DNA of 64,000 nt, taken from Microbacterium saperdae. GTDB taxonomy: Bacteria > Actinomycetota > Actinomycetes > Actinomycetales > Microbacteriaceae. Positions 51,463 through 61,335 of this stretch are shown piece after piece (the first letter of the stretch is position 1; each line of letters begins with the position of its first letter). Both the position numbers and the translations under genes were made by a program. The notes below the pieces were generated by a model that saw nothing but the letters and a program-made list of their open reading frames with translations, had not been told where the DNA came from and did not search any database. The DNA is taken from the NCBI RefSeq assembly GCF_006716345.1, contig NZ_VFOX01000002.1, forward strand, positions 186,001 through 250,000, written 5' to 3'.

Positions 51463-52248
51463 ATGAAGAAGAAAGACGCAGCAGTGCCGGAGGGCGGCCT
51501 GACACGAAGGACGGTCGTGCAGGGCGCCGCATGGTCGTTGCCCGTCATCGCCGCCGCCGTGGCCACGCCGATCGCAGCGGCATCGCTGATGTGCACCGCA
51601 GCCATCAGCACCACGACGGCGACCTACTCGAGGCTCAGCGCCACGTCGGCCGTGTTCACCTGGGTGAACCTGTTCGGCGACGGCAAGGACTTCACTCTGA
51701 CACTCACGGCTGTGCACAACGGCGTCAGCAACATGACCATCAACTCCACGAACAACTTCGTTCTGGATTCCGCCACGCAGGGTGGGGAGGCGCAGCCCAG
51801 CGTACGACTGTCGCTCGATACGGCCGATCTGCGGAACATCGGCGGAGGCGAGCGCGTGACGTTCAGCTTCGCGCTCGACGGCGTTCCCGTGAGCGTCGAC
51901 AACCTGACCTACAAGATCAAGGACATCGACGGCGTGCAGGCCGTGGACGGTCTCGGAGGTGCGGAGCGCGTCTACGTGTCGCAGGGCACCGGCACGTACA
52001 ACTCCGACTGGATTCGGGGCCAGGGGATCGGCACCAATGCGTGGCGCCCCTTCACCGGCTCGCCGAACCCCGAGGTCATCCCCACCAGCGCCGCGGGGAA
52101 TGTCAACGTCACCGTGCCGTCGGTGAGTGCCTTCGACCTCACCTTCGTCGCGAACAACTCAGGGCGAGCCCTCGGCGAGCGCCCGAACCAGAACATCTGG
52201 GTCGGGCCGTTCAGCTTCACCGCCATGAATCCGGCCTGCACGGCGTGA
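51463..52248 (+). CDS. Tat-exported protein of unknown function
   Basis: The 261-residue protein begins with a twin-arginine signal (TRRTVVQGAAWSLPVIAAAV, then ATPIAAAS). The mature part has about 215 residues and is rich in beta-strand and Asn/Thr (FTWVNLFGDGKDFTLTLTAV). I know no family for it. Two cysteines (in LMCTAAI and NPACTA) near the ends might form a disulfide. The signal is nearly the same as that of the protein at 25311. A strong terminator follows. Confidence 0.7.
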   Translation: MKKKDAAVPEGGLTRRTVVQGAAWSLPVIAAAVATPIAAASLMCTAAISTTTATYSRLSATSAVFTWVNLFGDGKDFTLTLTAVHNGVSNMTINSTNNFVLDSATQGGEAQPSVRLSLDTADLRNIGGGERVTFSFALDGVPVSVDNLTYKIKDIDGVQAVDGLGGAERVYVSQGTGTYNSDWIRGQGIGTNAWRPFTGSPNPEVIPTSAAGNVNVTVPSVSAFDLTFVANNSGRALGERPNQNIWVGPFSFTAMNPACTA

Positions 52249-52257
52249 CGCACGGAG

Positions 52258-52289
52258 AGCCCCGCAGGATCTCCCTCCTGCGGGGCTTT
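52258..52289 (+). terminator. Rho-independent terminator
   Basis: AGCCCCGCAGGA and its exact complement (12 bp) enclose a 6-nt loop, followed by TTTCT. It lies nine bases beyond the Tat-exported protein gene. Confidence 0.9.
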
Positions 52290-52315
52290 CTCCTGCCCCG
52301 TGGGCAGGCGCCGAT

Positions 52316-52720
52316 TCAGGGCGTCGAGACGACGGGGATCGTCGATGTCGCCGGCGAGGCCTTGACCACAGACGAGGCGAGCGACGCACCGACGACCACA
52401 GGCGCCGTGACCGTCTTCCGCGACGGATGTCCGCCGTCGGCGACGTTCACGATCGCGCGCACCACTCCGCCGAGGATCAGCATCGCGGCGAGCGCTGCCC
52501 CCGCAGCGATCAACGGCATCCACTGATTCGCGAACGATGCGGTGAAGCTCAGCAACGCGAACGGGATCCACAGACCCACCGCGCCGCCGATGAGCCCCCC
52601 GGCCCCTCGCATGATCGCGATCCCCGCCACGATCGCGCACACCGCCGCCAGCGCGGCTCCGATGATGCCGATCGGCACCAGCACGGCGGCCAAGTCATTG
52701 GCCACTCTCATTGTCGTCAT
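52316..52720 (-). CDS. Small integral membrane protein, function unknown
   Basis: The 134-residue protein has three or four hydrophobic segments (about 11-35, 39-60, 67-92) separated by short Gly-rich turns. A Ser/Thr/Val-rich tail ends in PVVSTP. No named domain is recognised. It stands alone between a terminator and the MATE gene. A short GGAGGAT palindrome lies in the gap 52721-52848 but its role is unclear. Confidence 0.65.
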   Translation of the reverse strand: MTTMRVANDLAAVLVPIGIIGAALAAVCAIVAGIAIMRGAGGLIGGAVGLWIPFALLSFTASFANQWMPLIAAGAALAAMLILGGVVRAIVNVADGGHPSRKTVTAPVVVGASLASSVVKASPATSTIPVVSTP

Positions 52721-52848
52721 GATGACCCCCCGGTCTGCGGAACATCCGCATTCTTCACACTATGAAAGTGTCCGGGATAAGCCATCCGTCTCAGGTGCGA
52801 CACGCATCATCCTCCAGGAGGATCTTTTCGCGCACGCGGTGAACGGCG

Positions 52849-54345
52849 TCAGCGGCGAGCGCCGCGCTTCGGTCGGGTGAGCACGAGGCGCCGCAGACGC
52901 GAAGTGCGGATGACCGGCACGGACTGCGTGATCACGGCATCCACGACCATCGAGCCGTCGGTCGGCCCCACGATCGCGATCGCCGAGGTCTCGGTCGCGT
53001 CGATCGGATCCACCGGCATGCGCCCGAGCGCACGGTGCGCCCGCACGTACGCGGGCACCAGGAGCACGATCGCGCCCACCCACGCCAGCGGGTTGCTGAG
53101 CGCGACGCCGGTGAATCCGTAGATCGCGCCGAGCACGACGGCCGCCGCCACGCGCATCACGAGCTCGATGACGCCGGTGACGGTCGGCACCAGCGTGTGG
53201 CCGAGGCCCTGCAGCGCACCGCGGAGCACGAAGAGCATGCCGAGCGCCCAGTAGCCGCATCCGTTGACGATCAGCATGAGGTGCGCGAGATCGACGACCT
53301 CATCCGACCCCTCGCCGATGAACAGGCGCACCATCGGAGCGCCGAACGCGATGAGCAGCCCACCGAGCACGAGACCGGCGACGATCGCCATCCAGGTCGC
53401 CTCGACGACGCCTCGACGGATGCGGTCGGGTCGACGCCCGCCATGGTTCTGCGCCGCATACATCGACACGGCGAGTCCGAGCGAGGAGAGCAGTGCGACG
53501 GCGAGGCTGTCGACGCGGGATGCCGTCGTGTACGCGGCGACCGCGTCGGCACCGAGGGTGTTCAGCGCCACCTGCACCGTGAGCGTGCCGATCGCGATGA
53601 TCGAGGCCTGGAAGCCCATCGGCAGTCCCAGGCGCAGGTGCTCGGCGAAGTCCGCGCGAGTGATGCGCCAGTCCGCCCGGCGCAGGTGCAGCATCGGGAG
53701 GCGACGGCGCACGAACTCCAGGCACAGCACCACCGACACGGCCTGGGCGATCACGGTCGCGAGGGCCGCGCCGCCGACGCCCCACTCCAACGGGCCGACC
53801 ATGAGCACGACGAGCCCGACGTTCAGCGCGCACGACACCGTCAGGAACACCAGCGGGGTGCGCGAATCTCCGATCGCCCGGATGATCGCCGAGAGGTAGT
53901 TGAAGAACATCGTGGCGCCGGCGCCGAGGAAGCTGATCTGCGTGAAGATCGTGGCTTCGGCCATGAGCTCGGGCGGAGTCTGGAGCACCGCCAGCAGGGG
54001 TTCGGCGATCAACGGGGCGCCGACCATGAGCACGATGCTCGTGATGCCGCTGAGCACCACACCGGTCGCGACCGAGCGCCGAACCGCATCGTCGTTGCGC
54101 GCTCCGAACGCCTGAGCGATCGGGATCGCGAATCCGCTGGTCAGTCCCCAGGCGAAGCCGAGCAGGAGGAAGAGCAGAGGGCCGGTCGCGCCGACGGCGG
54201 CGAGGGAGCCCACGCCGAGGTGGCGCCCCACGACGATGGCGTCGGCGAACTGGTACAGCTGCTGCACGACGTTGCCGAGCAGGAGCGGGATGGAGAAGGC
54301 AAGGATGACACGCCACGGGCGGCCCGTGGTGAGGGAGGTGGCCAT
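52849..54345 (-). CDS. MATE-family multidrug efflux transporter
   Basis: The 498-residue protein has twelve predicted helices in two MATE repeats. The first repeat has FSIPLLLGNVVQQLYQFADAIVVGRHLG, matching DinF/NorM-like proteins; the second has FAEHLRLGLPMGFQASIIAIG and NTLGADAVAAYTTASRVDSLAV. A hydrophilic C-terminal tail of about 50 residues ends in a basic RRLVLTRPKRGARR. The ATG at 54345 puts the first helix at the usual place. Substrates are likely cationic drugs or metabolites. Confidence 0.93.
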   Translation of the reverse strand: MATSLTTGRPWRVILAFSIPLLLGNVVQQLYQFADAIVVGRHLGVGSLAAVGATGPLLFLLLGFAWGLTSGFAIPIAQAFGARNDDAVRRSVATGVVLSGITSIVLMVGAPLIAEPLLAVLQTPPELMAEATIFTQISFLGAGATMFFNYLSAIIRAIGDSRTPLVFLTVSCALNVGLVVLMVGPLEWGVGGAALATVIAQAVSVVLCLEFVRRRLPMLHLRRADWRITRADFAEHLRLGLPMGFQASIIAIGTLTVQVALNTLGADAVAAYTTASRVDSLAVALLSSLGLAVSMYAAQNHGGRRPDRIRRGVVEATWMAIVAGLVLGGLLIAFGAPMVRLFIGEGSDEVVDLAHLMLIVNGCGYWALGMLFVLRGALQGLGHTLVPTVTGVIELVMRVAAAVVLGAIYGFTGVALSNPLAWVGAIVLLVPAYVRAHRALGRMPVDPIDATETSAIAIVGPTDGSMVVDAVITQSVPVIRTSRLRRLVLTRPKRGARR

Positions 54346-54501
54346 GAAGAAGAGCTCGCAGGACTGGAGTGCGGATCGGGGGAGCCACCAGCTTATCGAA
54401 TCGATTCGGTCCCTGTCATCCATTGGTTTCCGCGCAGGCCGTTCCGGTGCGGAAAGGCACCCGCTCTCCTCGAGCAAGGCGCCTCTCTGCGACCGGAGCG
54501 A

Positions 54502-54954
54502 TCAGGCGGCGACGGGGACGGCGATCTCGGTCGCGGGCGCCGCGGTCGGCGCGACCAGGCGCTTACGCAGAGCGAGGAAGAGCAGGATCATCCCGGCGGT
54601 GAGGAGCATGTGGCCGAGCCCCGCGATGCCGGCGATCATCTTCGACGACTCCAGCCCGAGCACCGTGAGGCACCCGTGCCAGACCATCATCGCGGAGGTC
54701 AGCACGAGGCCGGCGATGTAGGTCCCGAAGAACCAGCCGAACAGGCGGCTCTGCGACAGGGCGAACTGCTTCTCGAGCAGCAGCACGATCAGCAGCACCA
54801 CGAACCCGAGTGTGAGCAGGTGCGTGTGCACCAGGCCCAGCTGAGTGGATGCCCCCTCGGGGAAGTCGTTGAGCTTGGTGAACTCCCGGTAGAAGAGTCC
54901 GGAGGCGACGCCGACGAGCATGGAGGCGAACGCGGCGTAGAACAGTCTGCGCAT
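54502..54954 (-). CDS. DUF2871 family membrane protein
   Basis: The 150-residue protein has four membrane helices. Conserved stretches MLVGVASGLFYREFTKLNDF, LGLVHTHLLTLGFV and GIAGLGHMLLTAGMI match DUF2871. The histidines in HTH and GLGH could bind a metal or heme; the function is unknown. It stands alone, 157 bases from the MATE gene and 96 from the response regulator gene. Confidence 0.88.
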   Translation of the reverse strand: MRRLFYAAFASMLVGVASGLFYREFTKLNDFPEGASTQLGLVHTHLLTLGFVVLLIVLLLEKQFALSQSRLFGWFFGTYIAGLVLTSAMMVWHGCLTVLGLESSKMIAGIAGLGHMLLTAGMILLFLALRKRLVAPTAAPATEIAVPVAA

Positions 54955-55049
54955 CAGATTCCTTTCGATCTGATTCCAGCCTCGGCGTCACCTTCGGATC
55001 ACGGATCCATCGAAGGGTGGAGATGCGGATGCCGGCGGACCCGCTGCAC

Positions 55050-55673
55050 TCAGATCAGGCCGGACTCACGGGCGATCGCGAGCGCGCGGGCGCGACTGTC
55101 GGCGCCGAGCTTCTCGAACACGTGCACCAGGTGCGTCTTGACCGTCGCCTCGGTGACGAAGAGGGTCTTCGCGATCTCGCGGTTCGAGGACCCGGTGTCG
55201 AGCAGGCGCAGCACATCGAGCTCTCGCTCGGTGAGGCGCACCCGCGGTGCCCGGCGGACCCGCTCCACGCGCTCCGTGAGCTCGGCGGTCAGCACGAGCG
55301 CTCCGCTCGCGGCCTGGCGGATCGCCCGCACGATGTCATCCGGCGCGATGTCCTTGCGCAGATAGCCGGCAGCGCCGGCCTCGATCGCGCCGAGGATCTC
55401 GGCATCCCGATCGAACGTCGTGAGGATGATCACCGCCGGCGCGTGATCCAGCGCGCGCAGCGCCGCGGTCGTCTGCACACCGTCCATCCCCTCGCCCAGG
55501 CGCAGGTCGCAGAGCACCACATCGGGGTGCAGGTGCCGCGTGAGGGCCACGGCCTCCTCGCCCGACGACGCCTCGCCGACCACCGCGATGTCATCACGGC
55601 GATCGAACAGCGAGCGCACGCCGGCACGGACGATCGGATGGTCGTCGACCAGGAGCACGGTGAGCGCGGTCAT
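55050..55673 (-). CDS. NarL/LuxR-type response regulator
   Basis: The 207-residue regulator has a receiver domain with the acidic pocket Asp10-Asp11 and phospho-acceptor Asp56 (VVLCDLRLG). The conserved Lys is in GYLRKD. The C-terminal LuxR HTH is LTERELDVLRLLDTGSSNREIAKTLFVTEATVKTHLVHVFEKLGADSRARA. The ATG overlaps the sensor-kinase stop (ATGA), so the pair is one two-component system. Targets may include the divergent aldo/keto reductase gene or DUF2871. Confidence 0.94.
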   Translation of the reverse strand: MTALTVLLVDDHPIVRAGVRSLFDRRDDIAVVGEASSGEEAVALTRHLHPDVVLCDLRLGEGMDGVQTTAALRALDHAPAVIILTTFDRDAEILGAIEAGAAGYLRKDIAPDDIVRAIRQAASGALVLTAELTERVERVRRAPRVRLTERELDVLRLLDTGSSNREIAKTLFVTEATVKTHLVHVFEKLGADSRARALAIARESGLI

Positions 55674-56959
55674 GTGGTCTCCGCAGCGGGCGCGGCAGCC
55701 GGGGCCACGGGCACCACCGGTCCGAGCGGCACGGATGCCGACAGCGCCGTGCCGTCACCGGGAGCGCTCTCCACATCCAGTCCCCCGCCGAGCTCGCGCA
55801 ATCGGGCGCGCATCGACCGCAGCCCGTAGCCGCCGCCCTGACCGCCATGCTGGTCCCAGCGGCTCGCATCGAAACCGCGTCCATCGTCGACGATGTCGAG
55901 GCGCAGGGAATCGCCGGCATCCGCCAAGGTGACGACCACGCGTGCGGCCTGCGCGTGCGTGCGGACGTTGGCGAGCGCCGACTGCGCGGTGCGCAGCAGG
56001 GCGACCTCGGCGGCCAGCCCCGGCGCGGGAAGGTCGGCATCGGCGTGCAGCGTCGCCGTGATGCCGGTCTCATCGGCGAAGCGGTCGAGCATGCGCGCCA
56101 GAGCCTCGCCGAGCGCGGTCGACTCGAGTTCGGCGGGCATCAGCTCGTCGACGATGCGGCGTGCGTCGGCGAGCCCGTCCGCCGCGAGTGCGGCGATCTG
56201 CTCGAGCGCACGGTTCGCCCGGGAAGCGTCATCCGACTCCAGCGCGGAGCGTGCCAGCATCCCGATCGACGACACGCTCTGCGCCACCGTGTCGTGGATG
56301 TCGCGCGAGACGCGGGTGCGCTCGGCGGTGGCACCGGACTCCCGCTGCGTGCGCGCGAGCTCGTCCTGCAGCGCGGCCATCTCCTCCTGTGTGGCGACGA
56401 GCGATGCGATCAGCCGCCGGCGCTCGCGACCGTCGCGCACAAGTTCGAGATAGCCACGGGAGATGCCGAACGCGAAGACGCCGCCGACGAGGGGGCCGAT
56501 CACGTTCGCGTAGCTCGTGGTGCCCGTATGCAGCAGCGGAGCGGTGATCACCACGGCGAGGATCACGAGGCTGAGCAGCATCGCCCACCGCATCCGCATC
56601 ACGAAACCGGCGAGCAGCCAGAGCGGGAAGGCGAGCCAGACGAACTCGGGCGAGATCGCGACCGCACCCAGCCAGATGGCGCTCAGTCCCAGCAGCCAGC
56701 CGGTCGCGAGGCGTCGGTCGTCGGTGCGTTCGGCCAGCAGCAGTCCCCCGCCGTACCACCCGAGGAACACGAGCGAGAGAGCGAGCAACCAGGGCAGCGG
56801 AACACCGTCGGTCGAGGCGCGGACGACCCCGACCACCAGCAGCACGACCGTGATGACGGCCTGGCCGATGCGCAATGATCCCACCAGTCCCGCCCAGGTG
56901 CGTGCCGGCCGCGCGGGGTCGGCGGCGTCGTGCGGCGGTTCGATGGACGGCATCCTCAC
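55670..56959 (-). CDS. NarL-type sensor histidine kinase
   Basis: A protein of about 429 residues with five or six N-terminal membrane helices, a short coiled coil (EEMAALQDELARTQRE), the HisKA_3 phospho-acceptor block RVSRDIHDTVAQSVSSIGML (His about 222) and a HATPase domain with DIVDDGRGFD and GGYGLRSMRARL. The sensor is entirely membrane-embedded, with no large outer domain, so it probably reads the membrane itself or an envelope stress. A GTG at 56959 has GGAGGG at ideal spacing; an ATG two codons later is the alternative. Confidence 0.93.
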   Translation of the reverse strand: MRMPSIEPPHDAADPARPARTWAGLVGSLRIGQAVITVVLLVVGVVRASTDGVPLPWLLALSLVFLGWYGGGLLLAERTDDRRLATGWLLGLSAIWLGAVAISPEFVWLAFPLWLLAGFVMRMRWAMLLSLVILAVVITAPLLHTGTTSYANVIGPLVGGVFAFGISRGYLELVRDGRERRRLIASLVATQEEMAALQDELARTQRESGATAERTRVSRDIHDTVAQSVSSIGMLARSALESDDASRANRALEQIAALAADGLADARRIVDELMPAELESTALGEALARMLDRFADETGITATLHADADLPAPGLAAEVALLRTAQSALANVRTHAQAARVVVTLADAGDSLRLDIVDDGRGFDASRWDQHGGQGGGYGLRSMRARLRELGGGLDVESAPGDGTALSASVPLGPVVPVAPAAAPAAETT

Positions 56960-57029
56960 ATTGTTCCCTCCGCCGCCGCATCGCGCCTCCATCATTCGAC
57001 CGATCTCGCACGCCACCCCGACACCGTGA

Positions 57030-58112
<1,083 letters not shown>

Positions 58113-58152
58113 GCCGGGCGTTCGGTCGTGCGGGCTGGATATCCTGAGGCGG

Positions 58153-58806
58153 ATGGCTTCCACCCGCACGTATCCCGCGACGATCGCGGCACCTGTGGAG
58201 CACGAGATCAGCATCCGCAAGTCCCGCTTCCTCACGCGCATCGAGCCGGTCGGCTCTGTGGAGGAGGCGGAGGCGGTGATCGCCGGCATCCGCAAGCGCG
58301 CCTGGGATGCGAACCACAACTGCACCGCCATGGTCACCGGGCTGCTCGGCGATCAGGCCCGCTCCTCGGATGACGGCGAGCCCTCGGGCACGGCAGGAGT
58401 GCCGATGCTCGAGGTGCTGCGCCGACGCGAGCTGACCGACGTCGTCGCGGTGGTCACGCGGTACTTCGGGGGTGTGAAGCTCGGTGCGGGCGGCCTCGTG
58501 CGGGCTTACTCGTCGGCGGTCTCCGAGACGCTCGACCTCGCCACCCTCGTGCGGCGGTCGGCGCTCACACAGGTGTGCATCAAGGTGGCGCACGCGGATG
58601 CCGGCCGCTACGACAACCTGCTGCGCGACTGGGCCACGCACCACGGCGCGACACTCGGCGAACCGCAGTACGCGGCCCTCGCCACCCTGGAACTCTGGGT
58701 GCCCGAGACCGAGATCACGCGGCTGACGGATGAGCTCGCCGCGGCATCCGCCGGCGCCGTCACACCCGTGATCGGCGTCGAACGCATCGTCGACGTCCCG
58801 GACTGA
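58153..58806 (+). CDS. YigZ/IMPACT family protein
   Basis: The 217-residue protein has the IMPACT signature (KRAWDANHNCTAMVTG, SSDDGEPSGTAGVPMLEVL, VVTRYFGGVKLGAGGLVRAYSSAV). The C-terminal domain (about 135-210) is the ferredoxin-like DUF1949 part. YigZ proteins bind nucleic acids or ribosomes; their role is unclear. It follows the reductase by 40 bases and may be co-transcribed. Confidence 0.93.
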   Translation: MASTRTYPATIAAPVEHEISIRKSRFLTRIEPVGSVEEAEAVIAGIRKRAWDANHNCTAMVTGLLGDQARSSDDGEPSGTAGVPMLEVLRRRELTDVVAVVTRYFGGVKLGAGGLVRAYSSAVSETLDLATLVRRSALTQVCIKVAHADAGRYDNLLRDWATHHGATLGEPQYAALATLELWVPETEITRLTDELAAASAGAVTPVIGVERIVDVPD

Positions 58807-58835
58807 GCCCCGCGGTCGCCGCGGCAGCCGCGGTC

Positions 58836-58939
58836 GCCGTCCATAACTCCGGAAGAACGGTCGCTCCGGCGACCGGCAACCGCGGAATGACGGGGGTCCG
58901 CACGGCCGGCGCCTCGGTTCTTCCGGAGTTATGAACGCC
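58836..58939. repeat. Palindromic intergenic element, copy B
   Basis: The 104-bp element has ends GCCGTCCATAACTCCGGA and the complement of GGCGTTCATAACTCCGGA. Inner matching continues to AGAAC, so 19 of 20 bases pair. Its length equals that of copy A (38498-38601), whose ends are the same in reverse orientation; interiors are only loosely alike. It lies between the YigZ and J-domain genes. Confidence 0.85.
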
Positions 58940-59003
58940 CGCCTCCGGCGAACCCACAAGCCACGGCGGATATCCTGGATGCCGCGAACCTGGAAGGAGA
59001 GCG

Positions 59004-59918
59004 ATGTTCGACAGCCCGCTCTCCGCCTCGGCGTACGAGATCCTCGGCGTGGAAGCCACGGTCGACGATGCCGAACTGCGGCGCGCGTATCGGCTCCGCC
59101 TCCGGCAGACGCACCCCGACACGGGTGGCGACGCCGCCGTGTTCATCCAGGTGCAGCGCGCGTGGGAGCTGGTGGGCACCCCCGACGACCGCGCCGCCTA
59201 CGACCGGCGCACCGGCGTGGCCACCGACACCACCTGGAGCGGATGGAGTCCGCCGACGGCACGCGCCGACACGAGACCCCGCGCCCGCTCCTACGGCCAC
59301 CCCGGCGGCTGGCGACGCGAGCGCTACCTGGTCCTGATCCGCGAGTGGGCAGGGCGCGGCGTCGAGGTCCCCGACCCGTACGACCCCGCGCTGGTGCGCT
59401 CGGCGCCGCGCGAGCTGCGCCGCATGCTGGCTGACGCGCTGGCCGAGGAGTCCACCGCGCGCACGGTCTCGGACCTCGGCATGGGGTTCACGGTGTGGCA
59501 CGACGTCGATGCGGGCAAGGACGCCGATGACAAGCTCGACCACGTGGTGCTGAGCCCTTCGGGCCTGTACGGAATCATGTCCGAGGACTTCGGCGGGGTC
59601 GTGGGCTTCCGCCGCGGCGAGATCACCGGCCCGAGCCTCGGTACGCGCGCCCCGGTCACCGGCACGCTCTCCCGCATGCGCGCCGTCGCCCGTGCTGCCC
59701 GCGTGCGCTTCGGCGGTGCGATCATCGTGCTGCCCGACGACGATCTGGCCCAGGCGGTGACCCCGCTCGGCACCAGCCGCGGTGTTCCCGTCGTCGTCGT
59801 GCGCCGCAGCGCGCTCGCGATGGTGCTGCGCCAGGGCGTTCCCGGCGCGCGGGCCATCGGCGGCAACGAGCTCTTCGACGTGCGCACCCGGCTGCAGCAG
59901 ACCGTCCGCTTCGTCTGA
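59004..59918 (+). CDS. J-domain protein with NERD-like C-terminal domain
   Basis: The 304-residue protein starts with a J domain (SAYEILGVEATVDDAELRRAYRLR, then HPD at 37-39 and FIQVQRAWELVG), which recruits and stimulates DnaK. There is no Gly/Phe or zinc region. After a basic linker, the C-terminal domain (about 135-304) has DKLDHVVLSPSGLYGIMSEDFGGVVG, reminiscent of NERD nuclease-related domains, but the nuclease lysine is not evident. It converges on the caspase/CHAT operon with 16 bases between stops. Confidence 0.8.
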   Translation: MFDSPLSASAYEILGVEATVDDAELRRAYRLRLRQTHPDTGGDAAVFIQVQRAWELVGTPDDRAAYDRRTGVATDTTWSGWSPPTARADTRPRARSYGHPGGWRRERYLVLIREWAGRGVEVPDPYDPALVRSAPRELRRMLADALAEESTARTVSDLGMGFTVWHDVDAGKDADDKLDHVVLSPSGLYGIMSEDFGGVVGFRRGEITGPSLGTRAPVTGTLSRMRAVARAARVRFGGAIIVLPDDDLAQAVTPLGTSRGVPVVVVRRSALAMVLRQGVPGARAIGGNELFDVRTRLQQTVRFV

Positions 59919-59934
59919 GCGACCGCGGTCCCGC

Positions 59935-61335
59935 TCAGATGATCGCCGGGATGTGCACGGTCGGGTCGCCGAGCAGCACGAGGGCCTGACGATCCCACGC
60001 GGTCAGACGCAGCCGCACCATGCCTCGCGCCGCCGCATCCGGATCGGCGGTGGCAGGCTCGTCGTACTTCGCCGCCTGGTCAGCCCAGTCCCGCAGGATG
60101 GGCCCGATCCCGGCGTAGTAGTCCGCCAGGATCAGTCCGAGCGGCCGCCCCGCGTGGAGGTGATCGGTCAGCCCCGCCACGATGTCGTGCGTGAACCGCT
60201 GCTTGGTCGCAGGGTCGCGCAGCGTGACGTCGAAGGTCGGCTCGACGTGGGCTAGCACGCCCCGCACCGGCTTCTCCCTGGCCAGCAGCTGCGCGGGACC
60301 GGGAGCGACGATCGAACCCTGCAGCGCCACGGCGTCCACGATCGACCGCGCCATCGTCCCCTCCTCGAGCAGATCACGGTAGCTGCTCTGCCCATCGGCT
60401 CCGGCCGAGCAGCAGGCCTGGGCGAACCAGACCGCGCCGGACGGCATCTCGGCCACCAGATCGTCGATCGGGAGCGTGTTCTTGTCACGATCGACCGGTA
60501 GCCCGAGCGTGCGGGTCATCTCGGCCTGATCGAGCGGGGTCGCACCATGGCTCGAAGTCACGACCAGTGTCGGGCGTGCGCGCAGGGCTTTCAGCAGCAG
60601 GTCGCTGGTGGCATCCGCATCCTTCAGGCTCTGCACCTTCATGCGCGGGTCGGTGAGCTCCGCGACCAGCGGCTCGGCGAGGGCCGTCTTCATGAGCCGG
60701 GTGATGTCGCGCGATCCGTGATCGACCGCCCAGACCGCCGCCGTTCCTCCGGCAGGTGGCGCCGCATCCCATCCGTCAGGTCCGTCGAGCATCGCATCCA
60801 CGTAGTGCGCGAAGTCGTCTCCTGTGAACGGCAGACGCCCGACCGCGTGGCGCAGCGCGAACGCGTACTGCACCTCCCACGGGATCACCGCGGGCGGAGC
60901 GGCGATCAGCACGTAGCGCGGCAGCTTCTCGATCCCGGTCCCGAACGCCGTGAGACCGATCCGCAGGTCGCTCGCTCGTCCGTCCGGGTAGTAGCGCCGC
61001 ACGCGGGTGGCACCGTGCGCGGGCCGCCAGCGCAGCACGACCGTCTTCTTCCTGGCGGCGAGCAGACGTCGCAACGAGGGGGCGAGGTCGGCGCCCGTCA
61101 CCTTCGCCTTCGACCACTCGCCGGCCTCGTCATCCGGAACGAGGATGCCGTAGCCGACGTCCTCATGCTCCCACTGCGTCAGGTCCGCCGGCACCTCGAG
61201 ATCGAGCGGTTCGTGCGGTCCGCCGAGCGGCGCCGCTCCCCACGCGAGGCCTCCCCCGGCGATACGCCCGCTCGCACGCTTCCCCGCCCAGGCATCGATC
61301 TGGATGCGGCGCGGAAGCGCGGCCCGCGAGGTCAT
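59935..61335 (-). CDS. Caspase-fold (clan CD) peptidase-like protein
   Basis: The 466-residue protein has the two hallmarks of clan CD cysteine peptidases in order: a strand ending VVTSSHG with His263, and a strand ending FAQACCSAG with Cys308 or Cys309. Each follows a hydrophobic beta strand, as in caspases, gingipains and CHAT. The N-terminal 130 residues form a separate domain (VGYGILVPDDEAGEW). A C-terminal part has DRQALVLLGDPTVHIPAII; an LGDPT-type end is familiar from C25-like proteins. It is last in a three-gene operon and overlaps the CHAT gene by ATGA. Confidence 0.75.
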   Translation of the reverse strand: MTSRAALPRRIQIDAWAGKRASGRIAGGGLAWGAAPLGGPHEPLDLEVPADLTQWEHEDVGYGILVPDDEAGEWSKAKVTGADLAPSLRRLLAARKKTVVLRWRPAHGATRVRRYYPDGRASDLRIGLTAFGTGIEKLPRYVLIAAPPAVIPWEVQYAFALRHAVGRLPFTGDDFAHYVDAMLDGPDGWDAAPPAGGTAAVWAVDHGSRDITRLMKTALAEPLVAELTDPRMKVQSLKDADATSDLLLKALRARPTLVVTSSHGATPLDQAEMTRTLGLPVDRDKNTLPIDDLVAEMPSGAVWFAQACCSAGADGQSSYRDLLEEGTMARSIVDAVALQGSIVAPGPAQLLAREKPVRGVLAHVEPTFDVTLRDPATKQRFTHDIVAGLTDHLHAGRPLGLILADYYAGIGPILRDWADQAAKYDEPATADPDAAARGMVRLRLTAWDRQALVLLGDPTVHIPAII

